Assembly (NCBI RefSeq): GCF_900112345.1 | Contig: NZ_FOLB01000001.1 | Location: forward strand, 186,001 to 250,000 | DNA length: 64,000 bases | Direction: 5' to 3' | Source of the DNA: Nocardioides terrae | GTDB lineage: Bacteria > Actinomycetota > Actinomycetes > Propionibacteriales > Nocardioidaceae | Shown here: piece after piece, positions 9,088 through 16,598 of the stretch | Numbering within the stretch: the first letter of the stretch is position 1 | Layout of the letters: every line of letters begins with the position of its first letter | Made by a program: the position numbers and the translations under genes | The notes under the pieces: generated by a model | Database searches by the model: none | What the model was told of the DNA's origin: nothing | The model's input: the letters and a program-made list of their open reading frames with translations, nothing else

Positions 9088-10281
9088 CTAACGGGCGCGC
9101 GCGACGCCGTCCTCGCGGGCCGCGCCGGCCACGGCGCCGGCGACGGACGGACCGACCCGAGGGTCGAACGGCGACGGGATGACGAGGTGCTCGCTGAGGT
9201 CGTCCCCCACCAGGTCGGCCAGCGCCCGGGCGGCGGCCAGCTTCATCCCCTCGGTGATGGCGGTGGCCCGGGCGTCGTACGCACCGCGGAAGATGCCGGG
9301 GAACGCGAGCACGTTGTTGATCTGGTTGGGAAAGTCGGAGCGGCCGGTGGCGACCACGCGGGCGTACCGGTGCGCCACGTCGGGGTGGACCTCCGGGTCC
9401 GGGTTGGCCATCGCGAAGACGATCGACTCGGGAGCCATCGTGGCGAGCAGCTCCTCAGGGACCGTCCCGCCGGAGACGCCGATGTAGACGTCGGCGTCGC
9501 GCAGCGCGTCCGCGAGCGAGCCGGCGTGCCCGTGGCGGTCGGCGGTCAGCTCCGCGAGCGTCCGCTTCACCGGCGTGAGGTCCTCGCGATCGGAGCTCAC
9601 GATGCCCTTGCGGTCGGTGACGCACAGGTCCTTCACGCCCGCCTCGACGAGGATCCTGGCGATGGCGACGCCGGCAGCGCCGGCGCCGGAGATCACCACG
9701 CGGGTCGACTCGACCGTGCGTCCCGTCAGCCGCAGGGCGTTCCACAGCGCGGCGAGGGTGACGACCGCGGTGCCGTGCTGGTCGTCGTGGAAGACGGGGA
9801 TGTCGAGGCGCTCCTTGAGCCGCGCCTCGATCTCGAAGCACCGCGGTGCGGAGATGTCCTCCAGGTTGATGCCGCCGAAGCTGGGCGCCATCCGGATGAC
9901 CGTCTCGACGATCTCGTCGACGTCGGTGGTGTCCAGGCAGATCGGCACGGCATCGACGCCGCCGAACTGCTTGAACAGCACCGCCTTGCCCTCCATCACG
10001 GGCATCGCCGCGGCCGGCCCGATGTCGCCGAGGCCGAGGACCGCGGTCCCGTCGGTCACCACGGCGACGGTGTTGGGGACCCAGGTGAAGTGCTGGGACA
10101 GGGAGGGGTCGCGGGCGATCGCCGAGCACACCCGGGCGACTCCGGGCGTGTAGGCCCGCGAGAGCTCCTCGTTGCCGCTCAGCGGCACCGACAGCGCGAT
10201 CTCCATCTTGCCGCCGGCGTGGAGGTCGAAGACCGGGTCGCCGGCGTGGGGGCGCCAGGTGTCGTTCGTGGGGACGTTCAT
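9088..10281 (-). CDS. NAD(P)-dependent malic enzyme
   Basis: A 397-residue short (bacterial) malic enzyme converting malate to pyruvate and CO2. Seen: SRAYTPGVARVC near residue 41, the catalytic lysine in MEGKAVLFKQFGG near 92, the metal ligands in FGGINLEDISAPRCFEIE near 135, the Rossmann motif ISGAGAAGVAIARIL near 193, and NPDPEVHPD near 288. There is no C-terminal phosphotransacetylase-like domain, so it is the short form. Whether NAD or NADP is used cannot be told confidently. Near kgd it fits central carbon metabolism. Confidence 0.95.
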   Translation of the reverse strand: MNVPTNDTWRPHAGDPVFDLHAGGKMEIALSVPLSGNEELSRAYTPGVARVCSAIARDPSLSQHFTWVPNTVAVVTDGTAVLGLGDIGPAAAMPVMEGKAVLFKQFGGVDAVPICLDTTDVDEIVETVIRMAPSFGGINLEDISAPRCFEIEARLKERLDIPVFHDDQHGTAVVTLAALWNALRLTGRTVESTRVVISGAGAAGVAIARILVEAGVKDLCVTDRKGIVSSDREDLTPVKRTLAELTADRHGHAGSLADALRDADVYIGVSGGTVPEELLATMAPESIVFAMANPDPEVHPDVAHRYARVVATGRSDFPNQINNVLAFPGIFRGAYDARATAITEGMKLAAARALADLVGDDLSEHLVIPSPFDPRVGPSVAGAVAGAAREDGVARAR

Positions 10282-10297
10282 GGGCTGCTCTCTGTGC

Positions 10298-10316
10298 GGC
10301 CAGCAGGATGCTGGCC
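10298..10316. other. Small perfect hairpin between sodX and the malic enzyme gene
   Basis: GGCCAGC-AGGAT-GCTGGCC has a 7-bp perfect stem. It lies in the 166-base gap between the sodX stop and the malic enzyme start on the minus strand. It could be a weak terminator for sodX or leader structure of the malic enzyme mRNA. No gene is apparent in this gap. Confidence 0.4.
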
Positions 10317-10447
10317 TGTGAGGAGGTGGCCGCCCGGGGGGTGTCAGGCGAGGTCGACGCGAAGGGTGGTCGCGGACGGGATGAACCGGTCCTTCGAGTC
10401 TGGCACGGATGACGCTGCCCGTCGCCCGACCGCGGCTATGGTCTGGC

Positions 10448-10813
10448 TCACAACGGACGCCGGATCCGCCCGGGTCGCGGCCACATCCGGAGCAGGACGA
10501 CGGCCAGGACGTCCGCCTCCGGGATCACGCCGCGGTGCCGGGAGTCCACGCCCGCACCGGGGTTGTCGCTGAGCAGCCACCAGCCGGGCCCGCCGGTGCG
10601 CGTCGTACGCCTCTCGACGGCGCGCTTGACCGCGATGGTGCCGTCGGGGAGGCGGGCCACGACGACGTCCCCCTCCTGCCCGGCGCGGCGGTAGGAGACC
10701 AACAGCCGATCCCCCGGCAGGAGGGTCGGATCCATCGACTCGCCACGCACGCGAGCGAGCCCCCACCGCGCGCGCGAGCGCGAACCGGGTACCTGTGGAG
10801 AGCGACGCGACAC
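10448..10813 (-). CDS. sodX: S26-type signal peptidase, nickel SOD maturation protease
   Basis: A 121-residue serine protease of the signal peptidase I type. The catalytic serine lies in RGESMDPTLLPGDRLLV (about residues 27-43) and the catalytic lysine in GTIAVKRAV (about 63-71); SDNPGAGVDSRHRG is the conserved C-terminal box. It is divergent from sodN, whose product needs proteolytic removal of an N-terminal extension before nickel binding. That arrangement and the small size are the basis for calling it SodX. The GTG start at 10813 is the first plausible one; no strong ribosome binding site precedes it. The protein lacks an obvious membrane anchor. Confidence 0.88.
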   Translation of the reverse strand: MSRRSPQVPGSRSRARWGLARVRGESMDPTLLPGDRLLVSYRRAGQEGDVVVARLPDGTIAVKRAVERRTTRTGGPGWWLLSDNPGAGVDSRHRGVIPEADVLAVVLLRMWPRPGRIRRPL

Positions 10814-10864
10814 GCGGAGTAGTGTCGCAGCCGACCGCTTCCCTTCCCCGACGAGAGGACCCGC

Positions 10865-11266
10865 ATGTTCGCGCGACTGTTCGCCCCCACCATCGAGGTT
10901 TCCGCCCACTGCGACCTTCCCTGCGGCGTCTACGACCCCGCGCAGGCGCGCTACGAGGCGGAGTCGATCAAGGCCATCATCGGCAAGGTCGCGGACAACG
11001 ACGACCCCGACTTCCGCACCCGCGCCATCCTCATCAAGGAGGAGCGCTCGCAGATCGTCAAGCACCACCTCACGGTGCTGTGGACCGACTACTTCAAGGC
11101 CCCGCACTTCGAGAAGTACCCGCAGCTGCACACGCTGATCAACGAGGCCTGCAAGCTCGCCAGCGGCACCGGCACCAAGGCGACCTTCGACGCCGAGAAG
11201 GCCGACCAGCTCCTCGCCAAGATCGACGAGATCGCGGAGATCTTCTGGGAGACGAAGAAGGCCTGA
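10865..11266 (+). CDS. sodN: Nickel superoxide dismutase
   Basis: A 133-residue cytosolic Ni-SOD that dismutates superoxide. The nickel hook HCDLPCGVY is at residues 15-23; after removal of the 14-residue propeptide, His1, Cys2 and Cys6 plus the backbone bind nickel. The length is typical for the proprotein. GAGAGGA lies a few bases before the ATG. The divergent neighbour sodX would cleave the propeptide. A strong hairpin follows the gene. Nickel-responsive control (Nur) is known in Streptomyces, but no Nur box was identified here. Confidence 0.97.
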   Translation: MFARLFAPTIEVSAHCDLPCGVYDPAQARYEAESIKAIIGKVADNDDPDFRTRAILIKEERSQIVKHHLTVLWTDYFKAPHFEKYPQLHTLINEACKLASGTGTKATFDAEKADQLLAKIDEIAEIFWETKKA

Positions 11267-11350
11267 GGAACGAAGGCATTCTTCGTCTGAGCCAGCTCGC
11301 GGCGCCAGCCAGGAGCTGAAGGAAGAAGGCCTGAGCACGCACGAGCGTTT

Positions 11351-11390
11351 GACGGGGCCGGGTCGGGGTAGAACCTCGACCGGCCCCGTC
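11351..11390. terminator. Strong hairpin downstream of sodN
   Basis: A GC-rich inverted repeat with arms GACGGGGCCGGGTCG and CGACCGGCCCCGTC (one bulged base) around a short loop. It is 84 bases after the sodN stop and just before the ribosome binding site of the next gene, so it probably ends the sodN transcript. There is no U-run, which is usual in actinobacteria. Confidence 0.7.
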
Positions 11391-11410
11391 TGCTGCAGGA
11401 GGACACGGTT

Positions 11411-11836
11411 TTGATCACGCGTGACACGACGTCCGACGTGGAGCTGCGCCTTCCCACCGACAGCGCGTTCATCTCGGTGCTGCGGACGGCCACCGCCGGG
11501 CTCGCCGCTCGCCTCGACTTCACCCTCGACGACCTCGAGGACGTGCGGATGGCCGTCGGGGAGGCCGCCGCGCTGGTGCTGGAGGCGGCCGAGCCGGGCG
11601 CCGACCTGACCATCCGCTACTGGCTGGCGCCGCGCGAGCTGACCATCGCCGTCTCGACGACGGCGGGGAGCGTGGTGCCCGAGCGCGACAGCTTCGCGTG
11701 GACCGTCCTCACCACCCTCGCGGAGGAGGCGACGGCGACGACCGAGGAGGGCATCTTCCAGGTCACCCTGCGGACCGCCTCGTCGATCGACGTGTCCGGC
11801 GGCGACGTCGACCCCCGCGCCGGGGTCGACGGCTGA
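11411..11836 (+). CDS. Anti-sigma factor, RsbW/SpoIIAB-like ATP-binding protein
   Basis: A 141-residue protein with the GHKL-type ATPase fold of partner-switching anti-sigma factors. Seen: DLRMAVGEAA-like helix (LDDLEDVRMAVGEAAALVLEAA, the N box region, residues about 38-60, with the usual Asn replaced) and FAWTVLTTLAE near residue 97. The N box is degenerate, so ATP binding may be altered. It is two bases upstream of a SigF-type sigma factor gene, the standard arrangement for its target. The start is TTG at 11411, chosen because AGGAGG lies eight bases upstream. The partner anti-anti-sigma factor is not adjacent. Confidence 0.85.
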   Translation: MITRDTTSDVELRLPTDSAFISVLRTATAGLAARLDFTLDDLEDVRMAVGEAAALVLEAAEPGADLTIRYWLAPRELTIAVSTTAGSVVPERDSFAWTVLTTLAEEATATTEEGIFQVTLRTASSIDVSGGDVDPRAGVDG

Positions 11837-11837
11837 G

Positions 11838-12653
11838 ATGGTCGAGGCGTCGACGCGAGGAGAGCAGCCGGAAGGCTCCGGGGGGTACGACGAGGTCAAG
11901 CGCCGCAGCGCCGAGCTCTTCGTCGTCCTGACCGGCGGGCGCACGTCCGCCTCCGCCCGCGAGCGCGCCCGCGCCGACCTGGTCAGCCTGCACCAGCCGC
12001 TCGTCGAGCACTGCGCCCGCCGGTTCCGCAACCGGGGCGAGCCCCTCGACGACCTGCTGCAGGTGGGTGCGATCGGCCTGCTCAAGGCCATCGACCGGTT
12101 CGACGCCGACCGGGGCGTCGAGTTCTCGACCTATGCGACGCCGACCATCCTGGGCGAGATCAAGCGCCACTTCCGCGACAAGGGCTGGGCCATCCGCGTC
12201 CCGCGCCGGTTGCAGGAGATCCGGATGCAGATCGCGACCACGAGCGCGGAGCTGACCCAGTCGCTCGGCCGCTCGCCGACCGCTCCCGAGCTGGCCGCGA
12301 AGATGGAGTGCAGCGTCGAGGAGATCGTCGAGGGCCTGGAGTCGGGGAACGCCTACGCGACCCTGTCCTTGGACGCCGGCGAGGAATCCGAGGACGGCGC
12401 CGCGAGCATGCTCGAGTCCCTGGGCGTCGACGACGCGAACCTCGCCCACATCGACCTGCGCGAGTCGATCCGGCCCCTGCTCGAGCAGCTCGGCCACCGC
12501 GAGAAGCGGATCCTGCTGCTGCGCTACTTCGGCAACATGACCCAGTCGCAGATCGCCGAGGAGATCGGCGTCTCGCAGATGCACGTCTCGCGGCTGCTCA
12601 CCCGCACCCTCGCGCAGCTTCGCGCCGGTCTGGACGACAACCGGAACGTCTAG
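11838..12653 (+). CDS. sigF: SigB/SigF/SigG-family RNA polymerase sigma factor
   Basis: A 271-residue group 3 sigma factor. Region 2 contains LDDLLQVGAIGLLKAIDRFDADRG (about residues 74-98) and FSTYATPTILGEIKRHFRD; region 3 starts RVPRRLQEIR; region 4 has LLRYFGNMTQSQIAEEIGVSQ with the DNA-recognition helix MHVSRLLTRTLAQLR near the C-terminus. Proteins of this type drive general stress or sporulation-like programmes. The anti-sigma gene directly upstream would hold it inactive. The symbol is given by family; several paralogues are usual in actinobacteria, so it may not be the orthologue of mycobacterial sigF. Confidence 0.92.
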   Translation: MVEASTRGEQPEGSGGYDEVKRRSAELFVVLTGGRTSASARERARADLVSLHQPLVEHCARRFRNRGEPLDDLLQVGAIGLLKAIDRFDADRGVEFSTYATPTILGEIKRHFRDKGWAIRVPRRLQEIRMQIATTSAELTQSLGRSPTAPELAAKMECSVEEIVEGLESGNAYATLSLDAGEESEDGAASMLESLGVDDANLAHIDLRESIRPLLEQLGHREKRILLLRYFGNMTQSQIAEEIGVSQMHVSRLLTRTLAQLRAGLDDNRNV

Positions 12654-12657
12654 CCGG

Positions 12658-13050
12658 TCAGTCCTCGTCCTGCGGCTCGAGCGCGGCGAGGCTGGCGGGC
12701 GAGAGGATCGCGGCGAGCACCGCAACGGCCACCAGCGCCAGCGGTACGGCGACCGTGGGGTTGTGGCGGGAGTCCCACGCGAGGCCGAGCTGGATCAGCT
12801 GGGTCAGCACGACGGGGCTGCGCGCCCAGGAGACCAGACGCAGCAGTCCGTAGCCGCACAGCGCGAGCGCCGCGGCGTACAGCAGCAGGAAGACCGCTGC
12901 GGTCGTCCCCATCGTGAGCTGGTCGCCGCTGAGGTCGGCGAGGTCGAGCAGGGCGACGACGGTCAGCACCAGGGCCTCCAGCCCCACCAGCACGACGGCG
13001 ATCGTGAGAGGCAGGGGCCGCGAGGTATGGCCGAGGGGACTACGGGTCAC
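12658..13050 (-). CDS. Small integral membrane protein, unknown function
   Basis: A 130-residue protein with four predicted transmembrane segments (about residues 13-36, 49-70, 72-85 and 98-118) and an acidic C-terminus ending EPQDED. No conserved motif was recognised. The start is GTG. It is convergent with sigF, four bases from its stop, and separated from whiB by a 228-base regulatory region. Confidence 0.75.
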   Translation of the reverse strand: MTRSPLGHTSRPLPLTIAVVLVGLEALVLTVVALLDLADLSGDQLTMGTTAAVFLLLYAAALALCGYGLLRLVSWARSPVVLTQLIQLGLAWDSRHNPTVAVPLALVAVAVLAAILSPASLAALEPQDED

Positions 13051-13182
13051 CGGGGCAGCCTACGAGGCGGCCGGCGCACCCCGGGCAGGCCGTCGGCCGG
13101 AAGGTGGGCGGGCGGTGATGAAACACACCACCGCTGCCCCTTGTTTAACGTGCCAATAGTCGGAAAACTAGTCCGGTGCGCT

Positions 13183-13198
13183 CGTGAAGGCGTTCACA
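13183..13198. promoter_or_regulatory. CRP-like binding site upstream of whiB1
   Basis: CGTGA-AGGCGT-TCACA matches the CRP/FNR-type consensus TGTGA-N6-TCACA at all but one position and is palindromic (GTGAAggcgTTCAC). It is centred about 88 bases before the whiB1 start codon. Regulation of mycobacterial whiB1 by the cAMP receptor protein through such sites is established; its use here is inferred. Confidence 0.6.
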
Positions 13199-13278
13199 CA
13201 TCACGCCCCGAGCCGTGCGGCAGCCGTTGAACCGGCACCGCAGCCCCAAACGCTTATGGAAAGAGGGATCCGCCAGCC

Positions 13279-13533
13279 ATGGATTGGCGCCACCGTTCGG
13301 CGTGCCTCGACGAGGACCCGGAGCTGTTCTTCCCCATCGGGAACACCGGCCCGGCCATCCTTCAGATCGAGGAGGCCAAGGCAGTCTGCCGCCGCTGCGA
13401 CGTTCGTGAGCAGTGCCTGCAGTGGGCGCTCGAGGCCGGTCAGGATCACGGCGTGTGGGGAGGCCTGAGCGAGGACGAGCGACGCGCCCTCAAACGGCGC
13501 AACGCCCGAGCCCGCGTCCGCACCAACGTCTGA
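13279..13533 (+). CDS. whiB1: WhiB-family iron-sulfur transcriptional regulator, WhiB1/WblE type
   Basis: An 84-residue Wbl protein. Four cysteines coordinate a [4Fe-4S] cluster: one in SACLDEDPELFFP (about residue 9) and three in AVCRRCDVREQC (about residues 37-48). The GVWGG turn is at 64-68 and the C-terminal DNA-contact region ERRALKRRNARARVRTNV follows. Length, DEDPELFFPIGN and the RRALKRRNAR tail are those of WhiB1, an essential NO-responsive partner of the principal sigma factor in mycobacteria. The neighbour pdtaS repeats the mycobacterial order. A CRP-like site lies upstream. Confidence 0.95.
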   Translation: MDWRHRSACLDEDPELFFPIGNTGPAILQIEEAKAVCRRCDVREQCLQWALEAGQDHGVWGGLSEDERRALKRRNARARVRTNV

Positions 13534-13539
13534 GGCCGG

Positions 13540-15015
13540 TCACCGCAACGGCACCCTGATCTCGGCACGCGCGCCCGTCCCCGAAGGACGGTTCTCGAGG
13601 CGCAGGCTGCCGCCGAGCTCGGACTCCACCAGCGTGCCCACGATCGAGAGCCCCAGGTTCGTCGAGGTGGCCAGGTCGAACCCGTCGGGCAGGCCGTGAC
13701 CGTCGTCCTCGACCGTGACGGTGAGTGCTGCGTCGGTGCGCCTGACCGCCATGACGATCCGGGCGACGTCGGCCGATGCGCCTTCGGGGTAGCCGTGCTC
13801 GACCGCGTTCTGGAGCAGCTCGGTCAGGGCCATCGCCAGCGGGGTGGCCACCTCGGCGTCCAGGCCGCCGAAGCTGCCCTGGCGACGGACGCGGACGGCC
13901 GCGCCGATGGCGCCCACCTCGCCGAGCGCGCCGCCGATCCGGTCGGCGATCTCGTCGAAGTCGACGACCTCCTCGCCCGCCTGGCTCAGCGTCTCGTGGA
14001 CGATGGCGATCGACCCGACCCGGCGTACCGCCTCCTCGAGCGCTGACTTGGCCTCCGCCGAGTCGATCCTCCGCGCCTGGAGCCGCAGCAGCGCGGCGAC
14101 CGTCTGCAGGTTGTTCTTCACCCGGTGGTGGATCTCGCGGATGGTGGCGTCCTTGGTGACCAGCTCCCGGTCGCGGCGGCGCAGGTCGGTGACGTCGCGG
14201 ACCAGCACCAGCGCCCCGATGTGGTCACCCTTGGGCCGCAGCGGGATCGCCCGTGCGATGAGGACGACCAGGTCCGTGCCGATCTCGGTGTCGCGGTGCG
14301 CGCGGCCGCCGAGGACCGCGCTCAGGGTCTCCTCGTCGGGCCGGCTGCGCGGAGGGACCAGCTCGCGCGTGACCTGCGCCAGGGACAGGCCGGCCAGGTC
14401 CCCGGAGAGGCCGAGCCGGCGGAAGGCCGAGAGTGCGTTGGGGCTGGCGTACTCGACCTTCCCGTCGGCGTCGACGCGCACCGCACCGTCGCCGACGCGT
14501 GGGGTGTCGGCGTGGTCGCTGCGCTGACCCGAGGACGGGAAGTAGCCGTTGGCGATCATCTGGGTGAGGTCGGAGGCGGTCTGCAGGTAGGTCAGCTCCA
14601 GCCGCGACGGCGTGCGTACGCCGAGGAGGTTGGTGTTGCGCGCAACGACCGCGATCACCCGGCCCGCCCGCCGCACGGGGATGACCTCGACCCGGACGGG
14701 CACGTTGTCGCGCCACTCCGGATCGCCCTCGCGCACCAGCCGGCCCTTGGTGTATGAGGTGTCCAGCAGCGGTCGGCGACCGACCGGGACGAAGGTGCCG
14801 AGCACGTCGTCGACGTAGGCCGTGGGACCGGTCGTCGGCCGCATCTGACCACCAGCCCAGAACCCCTGCCCGTCCCGGTCGGGCAGCCACAGGACGAGGT
14901 CGGCGAAGGACAGATCGGCGACGATCTGCCAGTCGGCCATGAGCAGCTGGAGCCAGTCGACATCGGCCCCGTCGAGGTCGGTGTGGCTGAGCACCAGCTC
15001 GTTCAGGGTCGGCAC
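13540..15015 (-). CDS. pdtaS: Sensor histidine kinase PdtaS
   Basis: A 491-residue soluble sensor kinase with no membrane segment. Order: GAF-like H-kinase N domain (residues 1-150, with WQIVADLSFADLVLWL), PAS domain (about 165-270, with EYASPNALSAFRRLGL), HisKA_2 dimerisation helix with the phosphoacceptor in IREIHHRVKNNLQTVAALLRLQ (about 295-316), and an HWE/HATPase domain (TELLQNAVEHGYPEG, DDGHGLPDGF, NLGLSIVGTLV). It matches mycobacterial PdtaS closely in length and motifs; that kinase signals to the antiterminator PdtaR. The partner is not in this window. The GTG start gives the family N-terminus PTLNELVLSHT. It is convergent with whiB1, as in mycobacteria. Confidence 0.94.
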   Translation of the reverse strand: MPTLNELVLSHTDLDGADVDWLQLLMADWQIVADLSFADLVLWLPDRDGQGFWAGGQMRPTTGPTAYVDDVLGTFVPVGRRPLLDTSYTKGRLVREGDPEWRDNVPVRVEVIPVRRAGRVIAVVARNTNLLGVRTPSRLELTYLQTASDLTQMIANGYFPSSGQRSDHADTPRVGDGAVRVDADGKVEYASPNALSAFRRLGLSGDLAGLSLAQVTRELVPPRSRPDEETLSAVLGGRAHRDTEIGTDLVVLIARAIPLRPKGDHIGALVLVRDVTDLRRRDRELVTKDATIREIHHRVKNNLQTVAALLRLQARRIDSAEAKSALEEAVRRVGSIAIVHETLSQAGEEVVDFDEIADRIGGALGEVGAIGAAVRVRRQGSFGGLDAEVATPLAMALTELLQNAVEHGYPEGASADVARIVMAVRRTDAALTVTVEDDGHGLPDGFDLATSTNLGLSIVGTLVESELGGSLRLENRPSGTGARAEIRVPLR

Positions 15016-15083
15016 GGCGGCAAGCGTAGCCACGGCTTCTACGCGATGTGTGGGCGACCGGCGGGGTCTGTCAGGATGGGTGC

Positions 15084-16034
15084 ATGGCGATGTCGGGGTC
15101 GTACTGGGAGAGCGTGCACGCAACCGGGCTCGCCGTGCCCTCGGACCGACCGCTCGACGACCTGACCGCCGAGCTCACCCGGATGCTGGGCGACCCCGAT
15201 CCTGAGATCCGCGAGGCGATCGCTGTGCCCACGCTCGTCGCCTGGATCGAGCGCGGGGTGTACGACGACCTGCTGGCCGGCCTGGGAGACGGCATGGCGA
15301 CCGGGCTGGGCGTCGGCCTGTCCGGGAGGAACAGCGCCAAGCGCCGCGCAGGCGGCGGCCCCGGTGATGGTCCGGGTGATGGTCCGGGTGATGGCCCGGG
15401 TGATGGCCCCGGCGGTGACACCGGCGACGACACCGTCTTCCGACGGACGTCCTCGGCCGTCGTACTCACGGCGTGCATCGAGCGGGACAACGAGCGTCCT
15501 CTTGTGCCGGGCGGCAAGGTCCTCGAGTGGGGCGACCGGCTCGCGACCTGGCTGCTGCGGGAGCACGACCTGCGCGGGTTCGTCCCCGGACGCGGATCGG
15601 CGCGCACGATCGCGCGCGGCGCCGACGCGCTCGCCGTCCTGGCCGCCTCCCCGCACGTGAGCCGGCCGGAGCTGACGGTCGTGCTCGACGTCGTCGCCGA
15701 CCGGGTGCTCGCGCCCAGCGCGGTAGCCTTCGGCCTCGACGAGCCCGACCGCCTCGCGGCGGCGACGCTGGCGGTGCTGCGACGCAACGCACTGCCGCTC
15801 GGCGTGCTCGAGCCGTGGGTGGAGCGGATCGCCGCTGCGGCCTCGGCACCCGATCGACGCAGCGACGACGGCGACGACGCCGCAGCCGTCACGACCGCGT
15901 CGAACGCGCAGTCCTTCCTGCGCTCGCTGCACCTGCGGCTCGCCCTCGGCCGTCGTCAGCCGGAGGTCCGGGCCGACCTGCTCCTGGTCGTCATCGACGC
16001 CCTGCAGCGGACGAACCCCGACCTGTCCGCCTGA
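15084..16034 (+). CDS. DUF2785 domain-containing protein with Pro-Gly-Asp-Gly repeat insert
   Basis: About 316 residues. The body looks like the helical-repeat DUF2785 family (YWESVHATGLAVPSDRPLDDLTAELTRMLGDPDPEIRE at the start; later RGSARTIARGADALAVLA and QSFLRSLHLRLALGRRQ). Function is unknown. A low-complexity insert of PGDG tetrapeptides (about residues 94-110) is encoded by 12-bp tandem repeats and probably forms a disordered loop. Either ATG 15084 or ATG 15090 could be used; AGGATGGG lies just before. It is divergent from pdtaS and followed by a bidirectional terminator. Confidence 0.8.
   Translation: MAMSGSYWESVHATGLAVPSDRPLDDLTAELTRMLGDPDPEIREAIAVPTLVAWIERGVYDDLLAGLGDGMATGLGVGLSGRNSAKRRAGGGPGDGPGDGPGDGPGDGPGGDTGDDTVFRRTSSAVVLTACIERDNERPLVPGGKVLEWGDRLATWLLREHDLRGFVPGRGSARTIARGADALAVLAASPHVSRPELTVVLDVVADRVLAPSAVAFGLDEPDRLAAATLAVLRRNALPLGVLEPWVERIAAAASAPDRRSDDGDDAAAVTTASNAQSFLRSLHLRLALGRRQPEVRADLLLVVIDALQRTNPDLSA
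15363..15410. repeat. Four 12-bp tandem repeats within the DUF2785 gene
   Basis: Four near-identical units of GGTGATGGTCCG (third and fourth with CC for TC), in frame, encoding GDGP tetrapeptides. The third-position changes keep the protein repeat while altering DNA, suggesting the repeat has persisted for some time. Confidence 0.9.
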
Positions 16035-16061
16035 CGGGTCCCAGTCCGCCGTCACACAGCA

Positions 16062-16097
16062 GAAGGCCCCGCACCGGTGATCCGGTGCGAGGCCTTC
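16062..16097. terminator. Bidirectional hairpin terminator
   Basis: GAAGGCC-C-CGCACCGG, loop TGAT, CCGGTGCG-A-GGCCTTC: sixteen-base arms with a single mismatch. It lies between the convergent DUF2785 and bL37 genes and could end transcription from both sides. Confidence 0.85.
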
Positions 16098-16116
16098 CGA
16101 CGTCAGTGAGCGGTGC

Positions 16117-16191
16117 TCAGCTGTTGGGGCGCTTGCCGTGGTTCGCGCCCTTCTTGCGACGCGCGCGGCGCTTGCGGCCGGTCTTGCCCAT
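16117..16191 (-). CDS. 50S ribosomal protein bL37, 24 residues
   Basis: A 24-codon gene too short for most gene finders. The peptide begins MGKTGRKRRARRKKGANH and ends GKRPNS; nearly half the residues are Arg or Lys. AGGAGGACACC gives a strong ribosome binding site directly upstream. I recognise this as the small basic actinobacterial protein now assigned to the large ribosomal subunit as bL37 (often annotated AURKAIP1/COX24-like). It stands alone between pdtaS/DUF2785 and rsrA/sigR with its own terminator. Confidence rests on the characteristic sequence and binding site. Confidence 0.88.
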   Translation of the reverse strand: MGKTGRKRRARRKKGANHGKRPNS

Positions 16192-16307
16192 GGTGTCCTC
16201 CTGAATCCTGTGCCCGTAGCGGGGTGCCGTGCGGGTTCCTGCCCGCGACACGGGCCGAGGGACAGTCTCTCAAACCGCCCCCGCTGCCGCGAAATCAGGC
16301 CGGTCGG

Positions 16308-16598
16308 TCAGCCTTCGCGAACCGTGGTCGTGGTCGTGGTGACCTCGACCCGCACCTGCTGCAGCCGCAGCATCACCTTGTCGCGCAGCTCGTGCGGGGC
16401 GACCTCGCTGCACGAGCGGGCCACGACCGACTTGATGGTGCGCTGGAGGTCGTACTTCTCCAGGCAGGGGTTGCAGCTGTCGAGGTGCTCCCGGACGGCG
16501 CTACAGTCGGCCTCGGCCAGCTCGTTGTCGATGAAGAACACGATCTGTTCGAGGAAGTCCGCACACTCGGCGGCGGTGGGGTCGTGCCGGTCGTTCAT
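16308..16598 (-). CDS. rsrA: Mycothiol-system zinc anti-sigma factor RsrA
   Basis: A 96-residue redox-sensing anti-sigma factor. The zinc-associated motif is complete: [16 protein letters not shown] early (Cys near residue 12), then HLDSCNPC at about residues 38-45 (His-x3-Cys-x2-Cys). Under thiol oxidation the cysteines form a disulfide and release SigR. The C-terminal helix region [16 protein letters not shown] is also typical, and the last quarter carries a run of threonines. The ATG overlaps the sigR stop by four bases. Confidence 0.95.
   Translation of the reverse strand: MNDRHDPTAAECADFLEQIVFFIDNELAEADCSAVREHLDSCNPCLEKYDLQRTIKSVVARSCSEVAPHELRDKVMLRLQQVRVEVTTTTTTVREG

Noticed and set aside
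8392..10572. A 726-codon plus-strand frame
   Set aside because: Antisense to malic enzyme and the zinc-binding dehydrogenase, both well supported.
15048..15083. Longer N-terminus for the DUF2785 protein
   Set aside because: The added residues (WATGGVCQDGC) are not family-like and the ribosome binding site fits the later ATGs.
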